Assembly: GCF_008801475.1 (NCBI RefSeq)
Contig: NZ_VZPP01000009.1
Coordinates: 124,001-188,000, forward strand
DNA: 64,000 bases
Direction: 5' to 3'
From: Pseudomonas moorei
GTDB lineage: Bacteria; Pseudomonadota; Gammaproteobacteria; Pseudomonadales; Pseudomonadaceae
Shown here: piece after piece, positions 25,410-32,590 of the stretch
Layout of the letters: every line of letters starts with the position of its first letter
How positions within the stretch are numbered: position 1 is the stretch's first letter
The notes under the pieces: generated by a model
The model's database searches: none
Told to the model about the DNA's origin: nothing
Seen by the model: the letters and a program-made list of their open reading frames with translations, nothing else
Translations under genes and position numbers: made by a program

Positions 25410-25708
25410 ACGGTCTCCGCGTTGATCTGATCGTACTGGGCGTGGGTGCCAACGAATCGTATGAAACCGAGTTGGCGCTGATAATCAATTGCCATGATCA
25501 CTCGGTACTTATTGCCACCAATGTTAAATACAACCCTACCACCCTTGAGAATGCTGACCGTTCTGAGCTCCGCTTTGACCTCTTGCGGCGTGCGATAAAT
25601 CGCCTTTTCCATATGTCGATACCATTCGACAAGCGGTATTTCGGAGTCTGAGTAAGCTGAGCTGCTTTCCCAGAATTCCCGCAAAGTCCCTTTTGCAATC
25701 ACTCGCAC
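25406..25708 (-). CDS. higB: HigB-type mRNA interferase toxin
   Basis: 100 residues starting with GTG, preceded by GGAGGAG. The pattern EWYRHMEKAIYRTPQEVKAE, then VVFNIGGNKYRVIMAIDY and GFIRFVGTHAQYD is the HigB (RelE-like) fold; basic residues and the final His-x-x-Y-D are the usual catalytic set. It cleaves translated mRNA. Toxin-first order and the four-base overlap with higA are typical of this system. Confidence 0.88.
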   Translation of the reverse strand: MRVIAKGTLREFWESSSAYSDSEIPLVEWYRHMEKAIYRTPQEVKAELRTVSILKGGRVVFNIGGNKYRVIMAIDYQRQLGFIRFVGTHAQYDQINAETV

Positions 25709-25718
25709 CTACATTCTC

Positions 25719-25762
25719 CTCCCGTTTTGGGAGATATTAGTCGTCACTCTAAAGAGACGCAA
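25719..25762 (-). promoter_or_regulatory. higB: higBA promoter and operator
   Basis: On the minus strand a -35 TTGCGT (25757-25762) and a -10 TAATAT (25734-25739) are 17 bp apart. Just downstream, CTCCC-N5-GGGAG (25719-25733) is a perfect palindrome that overlaps the ribosome site of higB. HigA bound there would block both transcription and access to the site. Confidence 0.6.
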
Positions 25763-25805
25763 TCGCCAGTAGTTGTCCGCATGTCAATCACCCATTCGCA
25801 CGCAT

Positions 25806-25829
25806 AAAAAACCGGCCGCGAGGGCCGGT
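25806..25829 (-). terminator. Intrinsic terminator after hicAB
   Basis: ACCGGCC (25811-25817), five-base loop, GGCCGGT (25823-25829), with an A-run at 25806-25811 that reads as a T-run on the minus strand, just past the hicB stop. Confidence 0.85.
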
Positions 25830-25850
25830 CGAAATCTCTGAAAAAAACCA

Positions 25851-26264
25851 TCAACTCTGCTGTAACACCTTGAGCGCCGCTGACGCCAGAAAGCCCGAAC
25901 GGCTCTTCTCTTCCGGATGGTGCAGTACGTACTCATCGATTCGGTTGAGCAGGTAGCCAGGCAATGTGATGTTCAGTTTCTGGGCCTTGCCCAGGTATTT
26001 GGTAACGTCGATGTCCACCAATGCCCACGTACAGCCCGCATATTTCGGATTGGCTGCGTGCAGAGTGACTTTGTTGGCAGGCGGAATGGGTGAACCGTCC
26101 TCGGCCAGAATCTCAAAATGGCCTTCAATGGCTTCCCGGGCCATGGCCATTGCGTCATCCAGATCGTCCCCGGCGGAAAAGCATCCCGGAATGTCAGGGA
26201 CTTCCACGCCCCAGGCGTGCTCGTCGTCGCCCATTGATATCGCAATTGGGTACAGCATGTTCAT
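25851..26264 (-). CDS. hicB: HicB-type antitoxin
   Basis: 137 residues. The N-terminus is the RNase H-like HicB fold (YPIAISMGDDEHAWGVEVPD, then IPGCFSAGDDLDDAMAMARE). The C-terminal 40 residues form a ribbon-helix-helix (KLNITLPGYLLNRIDEYVLHH). It neutralises the HicA toxin encoded just upstream and represses the operon. The order hicA-hicB and the 31-bp gap are normal. Confidence 0.9.
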   Translation of the reverse strand: MNMLYPIAISMGDDEHAWGVEVPDIPGCFSAGDDLDDAMAMAREAIEGHFEILAEDGSPIPPANKVTLHAANPKYAGCTWALVDIDVTKYLGKAQKLNITLPGYLLNRIDEYVLHHPEEKSRSGFLASAALKVLQQS

Positions 26265-26295
26265 TGTCCTCCGAGGACTCAGCGCGTCGGGCTCG

Positions 26296-26475
26296 TTAAA
26301 GCAGCGCCTGTTGCAAAATACTGATGGCCGTTTTCTTCAGCAGATCTTTTTTCGGATGAGGGACCGTCACCAAGCCCGGCTTGGTCGGATGCTTGAAGTG
26401 ATGATGGCTGCCTCTGATACGTACCAGATACCAACCGTCCGCCATGATTTGGCTTATCAAAAATCGGCTGTTCAC
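26296..26475 (-). CDS. hicA: HicA-type mRNA interferase toxin
   Basis: 59 residues from a GTG at 26475, which has GGAGG four bases upstream and gives the normal HicA length. An open frame reaching 26604 is not the gene: it runs through the promoter. The double-stranded RNA-binding-like fold is clear: MADGWYLVRIRGSHHHFKHP, with the catalytic His in GSHHHF, then KPGLVTVPHPKKDL. HicA cleaves mRNA and is held by HicB. Confidence 0.9.
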   Translation of the reverse strand: MNSRFLISQIMADGWYLVRIRGSHHHFKHPTKPGLVTVPHPKKDLLKKTAISILQQALL

Positions 26476-26503
26476 ATCACCTCCGTGTGGTGTGCTTGTG
26501 GTT

Positions 26504-26543
26504 ACTATACCTACTGAACTTGTGTAATCAACACTATACCTAC
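26504..26543 (-). promoter_or_regulatory. hicA: hicAB promoter with 11-bp direct repeats
   Basis: On the minus strand -35 TTGATT (26526-26531) and -10 TATAGT (26504-26509) are 16 bp apart. GTAGGTATAGT occurs twice (26504-26514 and 26533-26543), 29 bp apart, the first copy covering the -10. The repeats are candidate HicB binding sites. Confidence 0.65.
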
Positions 26544-26686
26544 CAAATCTTCCTGGCTTGGTGGAATGGCGATAGAAATCGAGTCTAGGAGGGAGCTGCG
26601 GCAACGGCTTTGGGTCAGTCTGAATTTATGTGGTCTGTGGTATTGCGAGGTTTTTTCGTGAGCAACGTCGCCCGAATTCCAGGCAT

Positions 26687-26717
26687 AAAAAAACCGGTCA
26701 CGAAGGACCGGTTTTTT
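26687..26717 (-). terminator. Intrinsic terminator after tRNA-Gly
   Basis: AAACCGGTC (26691-26699), loop, GACCGGTTT, with A-run and T-run on the two sides, so it works on either strand. It lies 54 bases downstream of the tRNA 3' end. Confidence 0.85.
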
Positions 26718-26770
26718 CTGTCTCAACATCCCCCGTCAAAACCTTCTTAACGTGAGACCCAAATTTGATG

Positions 26771-26844
26771 TGGAGCGGGTGAAGGGAATCGAACCCTCGT
26801 TATCAGCTTGGGAAGCTGGAGTAATGCCATTATACGACACCCGC
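26771..26844 (-). tRNA. tRNA-Gly (CCC)
   Basis: 74 bases with the 3' CCA encoded. Acceptor stem GCGGGTG pairs with CACCCGC; the T-loop GGTTCGATTCC is canonical. The anticodon loop TTCCCAA places CCC as the anticodon, reading GGG codons. The 27-43 pair of the anticodon stem looks mismatched (C-A). A terminator follows on the same strand. The hicAB and higBA modules lie downstream of its 3' end. Confidence 0.93.
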
Positions 26845-26938
26845 TCAGAGCGGTGACTTTGTACCAGATACGGCTGGGGATTTGAAGTTTTTCTTTGCGT
26901 GGGGCGGGTTTAACGCAGACAGACCCTGTGGCGGTCTA

Positions 26939-27001
26939 TCGCGGGCAAGCCTCGCACGTGCAGGAATGCAATTAACGCTGCGGGGCGAAGCTTGCTCGCG
27001 A
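26939..27001. repeat. REP-like inverted pair upstream of tRNA-Gly
   Basis: ATCGCGGGCAAGCCTCGC and GCGAAGCTTGCTCGCGAT are near-exact inverted copies about 27 bp apart, diverged from the main REP type. They lie between tRNA-Gly and the end of phaG. Confidence 0.55.
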
Positions 27002-27011
27002 TGACTCTGTT

Positions 27012-27896
27012 TCAGATTGCCAATGCATGGTGGTCCTGGACGTAGTGGTAACGCGGTCGGCTTTCGTGCTGTGCCGGTTTCAGGAACCCAAGCAGTGCGT
27101 TGCGGCTGTCCCGGCAGGCGGCTTTGTGCTCCATGTCGAGAAAGTGGCCGGTGGCTTCCAGCGTCGTGAAGGTGGCGTGTTGCACGTGGTCGGCGAATAA
27201 CCGGGCGCCTTCGGCGGCAGTGTATTCGTCCCATTCGCCATTCATGAACAGCACCGGCACGTTGATTTTCTGCGCGGCCTTGAAGAAGCACTGGCGATCA
27301 CTGTGCAGCAGGTCGCTGATGTGGAAATGCATCTGCCCATATTCGTGATCGGCCAGGCTGCTCACGTGCCGGTAGTTGAAGCGCTTGAACAGCGTCGGCA
27401 AGTGTTTGCCGATGGTGCTGTTCACCAGGTTGCCGACCCGGTCGCCGTCGCGGCAGCCGAGGTAATCCACACCGCGCTCGAGGTAATCGAGCATGTGCGC
27501 GTTGATCTCCGGCGAGAACGAGCTGATCACCGCTTTTTCGATGCGCCGAGGCTGGTGGGCGAGTGCGACCAGTGTCGCGGCGCCCCCCCAGGAAAACGAC
27601 AGCACGTGTTCGGCGGCGAAGTGGTCGATCAGCTCCAGGAGGATCTGCCCTTCGACTTCCTTGGTCAGCAATTTCTCATGCAGGTTGTGGGCTTTTGACT
27701 TGCCCGCGTAGGGCTGGTCGTAGCAGACCACATTGAACTGCGGGTGGAGGTTTTTCACGGTTTGTGCAAACGACGCAGTCGTGGCCATCGAGCCGTTGAC
27801 CAGAATAATGGTCTTCTCTGCGGCGTCTGCGCGATAGAACTCCGTGTAAACCCGATACTGACCCTGTATATCCAGCACAGCGATTTCTGGCCTCAT
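27012..27896 (-). CDS. phaG: (R)-3-hydroxyacyl-ACP:CoA transacylase/thioesterase PhaG
   Basis: 294 residues from the ATG at 27896, which has AGGAGT upstream; an open stretch before it is not coding. It is an alpha/beta hydrolase of the PhaG/RhlA type: NGSMATTASFAQTV, nucleophile Ser in S-F-S-W-G-G near residue 102, Asp in NGEWDEYT, His in GHFLDM. The C-terminus ends HALAI as I recall for P. putida PhaG. It links fatty acid synthesis to medium-chain polyhydroxyalkanoates by releasing 3-hydroxyacids from ACP. RhlA makes rhamnolipid precursors and is the main alternative. Confidence 0.87.
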   Translation of the reverse strand: MRPEIAVLDIQGQYRVYTEFYRADAAEKTIILVNGSMATTASFAQTVKNLHPQFNVVCYDQPYAGKSKAHNLHEKLLTKEVEGQILLELIDHFAAEHVLSFSWGGAATLVALAHQPRRIEKAVISSFSPEINAHMLDYLERGVDYLGCRDGDRVGNLVNSTIGKHLPTLFKRFNYRHVSSLADHEYGQMHFHISDLLHSDRQCFFKAAQKINVPVLFMNGEWDEYTAAEGARLFADHVQHATFTTLEATGHFLDMEHKAACRDSRNALLGFLKPAQHESRPRYHYVQDHHALAI

Positions 27897-28206
27897 GTCA
27901 TAAGACTCCTGGCAAGCGGGTATGCGCGCAAAAGAGATTGCACGAGCTTTGTGACAGGTAGGCATACGCCTGGAATTTGAGAGGCCCATGTCGATCCGTT
28001 ACGGCAGGTCGACGGGTATTATTATTGGCGGGCAGTTTGCCGGGGAGGCGGAACCTGAAGGTTCTCTACCGGCAAAAAGTTTCTTAGAAGTATGTTGTGA
28101 CTCGTCAGTCACATTTCGGCTGACGACCTGATTCAAGCAGGGGAGACGCGATCACGCAAGTGCCGTTGGTAAATTGTTCGACAACTTCTGCTCAGCGGTA
28201 GGCGGC
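27897..28206. other. phaG upstream region, no gene seen
   Basis: 310 bp between phaG and rsuA, both on the minus strand. It holds the rsuA 3' side and the phaG promoter region. GTGACT-CGTC-AGTCAC (28097-28112) is a perfect 6-bp hairpin that may end rsuA transcription. I do not see a clear promoter match. Confidence 0.4.
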
Positions 28207-28899
28207 TTAGATCCTTTCGAACTCATCAACGCTCAGCGGGCGGTATTCGCCCGGTTTCAGCGCCTCATCAAGCACCAGAGGGCCCATGCGTTCGCGATGC
28301 AGGCGCAGGACTTTGTTGTCGAAGTGACCGAACATGCGCTTGACCTGGTGATAACGGCCTTCGACGATGCTCAGTCGCGCCGATTTTGGCCCCAGCAGCT
28401 CCAGTCCGGCGGGTTGGGTGGTGAGGTCTTCGAAGGCGAAGTACAGGCCTTCGCTGAATTTGAGCGCGTACTCGGGGCCGATTTCCTGTTCGGTTTCGAC
28501 GTAATAGACCTTTGGCAGTTTGGTCTGCGGTTGAGTCAGGCGCCGCGACCAACTGCCATCGTTGGTGATGAGCATCAGGCCGGTGGTATTGAAGTCCAGC
28601 CGACCGGCGATGTGCAGTTCGTCCTTGTCCGGCTCGTGGATCAGGTCGAGCACCGTCGGGTGCTGCGGGTCACGGGTGGCGCTGACGCAACCGGCGGGTT
28701 TGTGCAGCATGAAGTGGCGAAGCGGCTTGCCGGCCTGCAGCACGTGCTCGTCGACCTCGACGCGGCTGAACTCACGGACTTCGGCATGCGGGTCGCTGGT
28801 GATTTTTCCGTCAATCCGAACGCGCTTTTCTACCAGCAACAGGCGCACCTGCTTACGGTTGAAGCAGGGTAGGTTGCTGAGGAAGCGGTCGACGCGCAT
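28207..28899 (-). CDS. rsuA: 16S rRNA pseudouridine synthase RsuA-like
   Basis: 230 residues. An S4 RNA-binding domain (residues 1-60, MRVDRFLSNLPCFNRKQVRLLL) is followed by the RsuA/RluB catalytic domain with the active-site Asp in A-G-R-L-D-F-N-T-T-G-L near residue 101. E. coli RsuA makes pseudouridine 516 in 16S rRNA. Length and the motif YHQVKRMFGHFDNKVLRLHR fit this family; close paralogues (RluE, RluF) cannot be excluded on sequence alone. Confidence 0.85.
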   Translation of the reverse strand: MRVDRFLSNLPCFNRKQVRLLLVEKRVRIDGKITSDPHAEVREFSRVEVDEHVLQAGKPLRHFMLHKPAGCVSATRDPQHPTVLDLIHEPDKDELHIAGRLDFNTTGLMLITNDGSWSRRLTQPQTKLPKVYYVETEQEIGPEYALKFSEGLYFAFEDLTTQPAGLELLGPKSARLSIVEGRYHQVKRMFGHFDNKVLRLHRERMGPLVLDEALKPGEYRPLSVDEFERI

Positions 28900-28932
28900 G
28901 GCTAAGGATCGGCGAAAAAGGGGCCGCGCATC

Positions 28933-29151
28933 TTACTCGATTGGCCGGGGCGCTGCTTGCAACTGCGCCTCGACGGCGGCGCAACGCGGGCACAGACACG
29001 ACGCGTTGCGCAGTTCGGGCGGCAATGCTTCGAGTACCGCCGGATCGATGCTGACGCCGTAGCACCAACACGCGCGGTCAGCGGTTCGCGGGTCCGCCAG
29101 GGTGCAGTCATTGGGCGCACCGCAGGCCGGGCAGAGGTCTGGCTGATTCAT
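28933..29151 (-). CDS. Cysteine-rich CWC family protein
   Basis: 72 residues with eight cysteines: C-P-A-C-G near residue 7, ACWCYG near 28, and CLCPRC near 52. The CWC motif gives the family its name, and the paired cysteines suggest zinc binding. Function is unknown. The gene lies between rsuA and the diguanylate cyclase, all on the minus strand, with gaps of 33 and 6 bp. Confidence 0.8.
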   Translation of the reverse strand: MNQPDLCPACGAPNDCTLADPRTADRACWCYGVSIDPAVLEALPPELRNASCLCPRCAAVEAQLQAAPRPIE

Positions 29152-29157
29152 GAGTTG

Positions 29158-30645
29158 TCAGGCATAGGCTGATTGAGGTATTTCCACGCAGGTACGATTG
29201 CGGCCGGATTGTTTGGCCCGATACATCGCATGATCGGCCCGCGACAGCAGGGTGTGCAAGGTGTCGTCGTCCTGCAGGGTGGTCAGGCCGATGCTGACCG
29301 TCAGGTGCAGGCTACTGCCGTTGTAGGCATAGCGCTGCTGTGCCACATGCTGGCGGATTTTTTCGGCGATCATCAGGCCGGTCTCACCGTCGGTGTCCTT
29401 GAGCAGCACGATGAATTCTTCACCGCCCCAGCGGCAGACAATGTCGGAGTGGCGCAGGCAGCTCTCCAGGTCCCGGGCGAAGCCGATCAGCACCTTGTCG
29501 CCGGCCAGGTGGCCGTAGGTGTCGTTCAACGCCTTGAAGTGGTCCAGGTCCAGCAGCAGCGCGCTCAGCGGCTTGGGTTCGCGCTGGGCTTCGTGCATCG
29601 CTTGTGCGGCGAGCAGGTCGAAGCCGCGGCGGTTGGGCAATTCGGTCAGGCTGTCGAGGGTGGCCTGGGCCTGGATCTTGTCCTGATAACGTTTGATCAC
29701 ACGGTTGAGCAGTGCGAGCACGGTCAGCGTGACGATCAGGCAGATCAGCAGGTTGAGGTACAACGAGCGACGGATGTCACTGAGGTCGCCGTCTTCGAGT
29801 TTGTCGACGAACAAATACCAGTTCAGCTCCGGAATGAACCGCACATTGAGGAAATGCCCCTGGCCCTGACCGGAATATTCGTAGCTGCCGCTGTGGGGTT
29901 TGGGCAACTGACTGACGAGGTTTTTCATGCTGGCGATTTCGCTCAGCGGTTGGCCGACCCGGGCGCCTTGCGGGCCACCCTCGGCACCGGTCAGTACCAG
30001 GCGTCCGAAAGTGTCGACGAAATACACGCTGCGCTGGTAGTGCTGCTGGTACTTGTCGATCAGCTTGATCACCGCATCGACGGTCAGGCCGACACCGGCG
30101 GCACCGATGAAGCGGTTGTTGTAGTCGTAGACCTTGTAGTTGATGAAAACGGTCAGGTTGTCTTTGTTGGCCAGGTCCGGATCGACATTGATCTCGTAGG
30201 GATCCTTCATGTCACGCACCCGGAAGTACCAGGCATCGCGGGGTTCGGTGGCCTTGACCTGCTTCAATACGCCCTTGGCGTGGTAGTAGGTCAGACTGGT
30301 GTCGGAGACGAAAAACGCCGTGTAGGCGCCGTAATGGGTCATGACTTCGTCGAGGTAACGGGTCATCTGGTCGGGGTCGCGTTCGCCGTTGACCACCCAG
30401 TCGCGCATAAAGGTATCGCGGGACATCATCGAGGAAATCAGGATCGGTCGGACCAGGTCTTTCTGGATTTCCGAGTAGACCGTGTCCGACGTCAGCGGCA
30501 ATTCGGTGTTGACGATGTTGTCGCGGATCGACGTTCGCGAAGCGTAATAACTGAGAAAGGAAGTGGCCAGGAAGCCTGCGCCCAGCAACGCAATCAGTGT
30601 GAGAATCAACGAGCGTTGAGAATACAGCGGCGAGCGGGGCGACAT
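29158..30645 (-). CDS. Membrane diguanylate cyclase with periplasmic Cache-type sensor
   Basis: 495 residues. A membrane segment (about 12-30) and a second (about 298-317) enclose a periplasmic sensor of dCache type, including WYFRVRDMKDPYEINVD and GVGLTVDAVIKLIDKY. The C-terminal GGDEF domain carries W-G-G-E-E-F, with an RxxD inhibitory site (R-H-S-D) five residues before it. It should make c-di-GMP in response to an external ligand. The CWC gene starts six bases after its stop. Confidence 0.9.
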   Translation of the reverse strand: MSPRSPLYSQRSLILTLIALLGAGFLATSFLSYYASRTSIRDNIVNTELPLTSDTVYSEIQKDLVRPILISSMMSRDTFMRDWVVNGERDPDQMTRYLDEVMTHYGAYTAFFVSDTSLTYYHAKGVLKQVKATEPRDAWYFRVRDMKDPYEINVDPDLANKDNLTVFINYKVYDYNNRFIGAAGVGLTVDAVIKLIDKYQQHYQRSVYFVDTFGRLVLTGAEGGPQGARVGQPLSEIASMKNLVSQLPKPHSGSYEYSGQGQGHFLNVRFIPELNWYLFVDKLEDGDLSDIRRSLYLNLLICLIVTLTVLALLNRVIKRYQDKIQAQATLDSLTELPNRRGFDLLAAQAMHEAQREPKPLSALLLDLDHFKALNDTYGHLAGDKVLIGFARDLESCLRHSDIVCRWGGEEFIVLLKDTDGETGLMIAEKIRQHVAQQRYAYNGSSLHLTVSIGLTTLQDDDTLHTLLSRADHAMYRAKQSGRNRTCVEIPQSAYA

Positions 30646-30753
30646 GACAATTCCGTTGGCAGTGGTCCGATGGCAAGCATTCTAATGGCACGGCGGGGAA
30701 ATAACTGCTCCATGTGTGCCACGAATGGTCGTCAATCCTGCCCGGACCTTGCA

Positions 30754-30780
30754 TGAGCGAGCCAGCTCGCTCCTGCAGGT
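30754..30780. repeat. Single REP palindrome
   Basis: ATGAGCGAGCCAGCTCGCTC core with CTGCAGG on the right, between the diguanylate cyclase start and the allophanate hydrolase end. A second arm is not seen. Confidence 0.6.
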
Positions 30781-30786
30781 TCACTG

Positions 30787-32565
30787 TCAAACGAGGCTTT
30801 TCAGATAGGCCCGCCACCCGCCGAAATAACTGATGTCCACTGCACCCTCCAACCCGTACGCCTCGCAGATAAAGCCGCTCTCCCAGCGACCGTCCGCCAG
30901 TTGCACCTTGCCCAGGCCCAGCGGTGCCGGAATGCCGGTCAGGAACGAGCCCAATTCACTGCTCGGCAATTCCCACACCTCCACGGCAATCGCCACGCCG
31001 CCTTCCTTCACCCGAACCATGCCCGGACGAAACGGCGGGCCGCCGGCCAGGGCGTGCAGTTGATAGTCAGGCGAACTCTGGGTGGTTTCGACCAGCCGAG
31101 CCCCACGACGCTTCAGTTGCCAGTTCAGTGCCAGGCCATCGAGGTGCGCGCCGCAGACCACCAGCCGCGCGCGGTCGTGGCGTGCCGCTGTCGTCGGTGC
31201 CGGCGCGGTTGTACCTTGCTGGCGCTGCAAGCCAGCCGCCACGCTCAACAGGTATTGATCGGTGAACGCCCGCCCGAACAGCGTCACGCCCCACGGCAGG
31301 CCATTGCCCATGAAACCGCTGGGCACTGCGACGGCGGCGTAATCGAGCAGGTTCATGAAGTTGGTGTAGTAACCGAGTTCCGAATTGCGCAGCACCGGTT
31401 CGGCTTCAAGCTCTGCCAGCGTGACGGGGCGGCCGATGGTAGGTGTGAGCACGCAATCAAGACCCTCCAGTGCCTTGTCACACAGGGCTTTGAGCGCTTG
31501 CAACCGATACTGGGCGCGGAAGGTTTGCACCCCGCTGACCGCCGGGGCCTTGGCCAACACAGCGCGGATCACCGGCAGCACGGCCTCGGGATTCTGCTCC
31601 ATCAGTTCGCCGGCCACGCTGTAGCGCTCGGCCACCCACGGGCCTTCGTACAGTAGACGCGCGGCTTCGAGGAACGGCGACAGATCCAGTTCCACGGCTT
31701 CACCGCCCAGGGCCTTGAGTTGCTCGACGGCCTTGGCGAACAACAGCGGGCCTTCAGTGCAGCCGAAGAATTCCAGGTCCTGGGATCGCGGCACGCCGAA
31801 ACGAAATGGACGCAGTGCGCCGAAGGCCGAGCCGTCATTCCACAACGGGTTGCTGCGGCTGTACTCGTCCCGTGGGTCGAGGTGCGCAGTGAGCGCCAGC
31901 AGCTGACTGGCTTCGCGCGCGGTGGCGGTGAAGGTGGTCACGCAATCGAGGGTGCGACAGGCCGGCACTACCCCGGCGGTGGAGATCAGCCCCTTGGTCG
32001 CTTTGAGCCCCACCAGATTGTTCAGTGCTGCCGGCACGCGCCCCGATCCCGCGGTGTCGGTGCCCAGAGCAAAACTCGTCACACCGAGGGCCACGGCCAG
32101 CGACGAACCGGCGCTGGAGCCGCCCGATGGATACTCCGGCAACACGCTGTTCGGGCACGCGCCATAGGGCGAGCGACTGCCATTGAGGCCGGTGGCGAAT
32201 TGGTCAAGGTTGGTCTTGCCCAGTGGCACCGCGCCCAGCGCCAGCAGTTGCTCGACGATGGTCGCCGAGCGCTGCGGCACATAAGCGAAAGCCGGGCAGG
32301 CCGCCGTGGTCGCAATGCCCGCCAGATCGATGTTGTCCTTGATCGCGAACGGCACGCCGTACAGCGGCAGGCTGTCGATATCGCGACCGTCGAGGGCGGC
32401 GAGGTAAGGTTCCAGTTCTTCGACACTGAGCAAGTGAATGAACAGGTGATAGTCCGGGTTCAGCGCCGCGGCTTTGTCTCGCAGGCTCAGCAACAATTGC
32501 CGGGGCGTGGTGCTGCCGTCGCGGTAAGCGTTGCGCAGGGCGTCGAGTTGCAGATCGATGTTCAT
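30787..32565 (-). CDS. atzF: Allophanate hydrolase
   Basis: 592 residues from the ATG at 32565. The amidase domain (about 1-450) has the Lys of the triad in VPFAIKDNIDLAG, the cis-Ser in GGSSAGSSLAVALG and the nucleophile Ser in TDTAGSGRVPAAL. The last 130 residues are the AtzF C-terminal domain. Allophanate hydrolase makes ammonia and CO2 from allophanate, and in guanidine degraders completes the path after carboxyguanidine is deiminated. It is the last gene of the operon, 25 bp after the carboxylase. Confidence 0.9.
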   Translation of the reverse strand: MNIDLQLDALRNAYRDGSTTPRQLLLSLRDKAAALNPDYHLFIHLLSVEELEPYLAALDGRDIDSLPLYGVPFAIKDNIDLAGIATTAACPAFAYVPQRSATIVEQLLALGAVPLGKTNLDQFATGLNGSRSPYGACPNSVLPEYPSGGSSAGSSLAVALGVTSFALGTDTAGSGRVPAALNNLVGLKATKGLISTAGVVPACRTLDCVTTFTATAREASQLLALTAHLDPRDEYSRSNPLWNDGSAFGALRPFRFGVPRSQDLEFFGCTEGPLLFAKAVEQLKALGGEAVELDLSPFLEAARLLYEGPWVAERYSVAGELMEQNPEAVLPVIRAVLAKAPAVSGVQTFRAQYRLQALKALCDKALEGLDCVLTPTIGRPVTLAELEAEPVLRNSELGYYTNFMNLLDYAAVAVPSGFMGNGLPWGVTLFGRAFTDQYLLSVAAGLQRQQGTTAPAPTTAARHDRARLVVCGAHLDGLALNWQLKRRGARLVETTQSSPDYQLHALAGGPPFRPGMVRVKEGGVAIAVEVWELPSSELGSFLTGIPAPLGLGKVQLADGRWESGFICEAYGLEGAVDISYFGGWRAYLKSLV

Positions 32566-32590
32566 GACGTTCGTCCTTTTCCAAATGGGT

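Noticed and set aside
26771..26844. tRNA-Gly as an integration site of a genomic island
   Set aside because: No repeat of the tRNA 3' end was found within the next few kilobases and no integrase is present.
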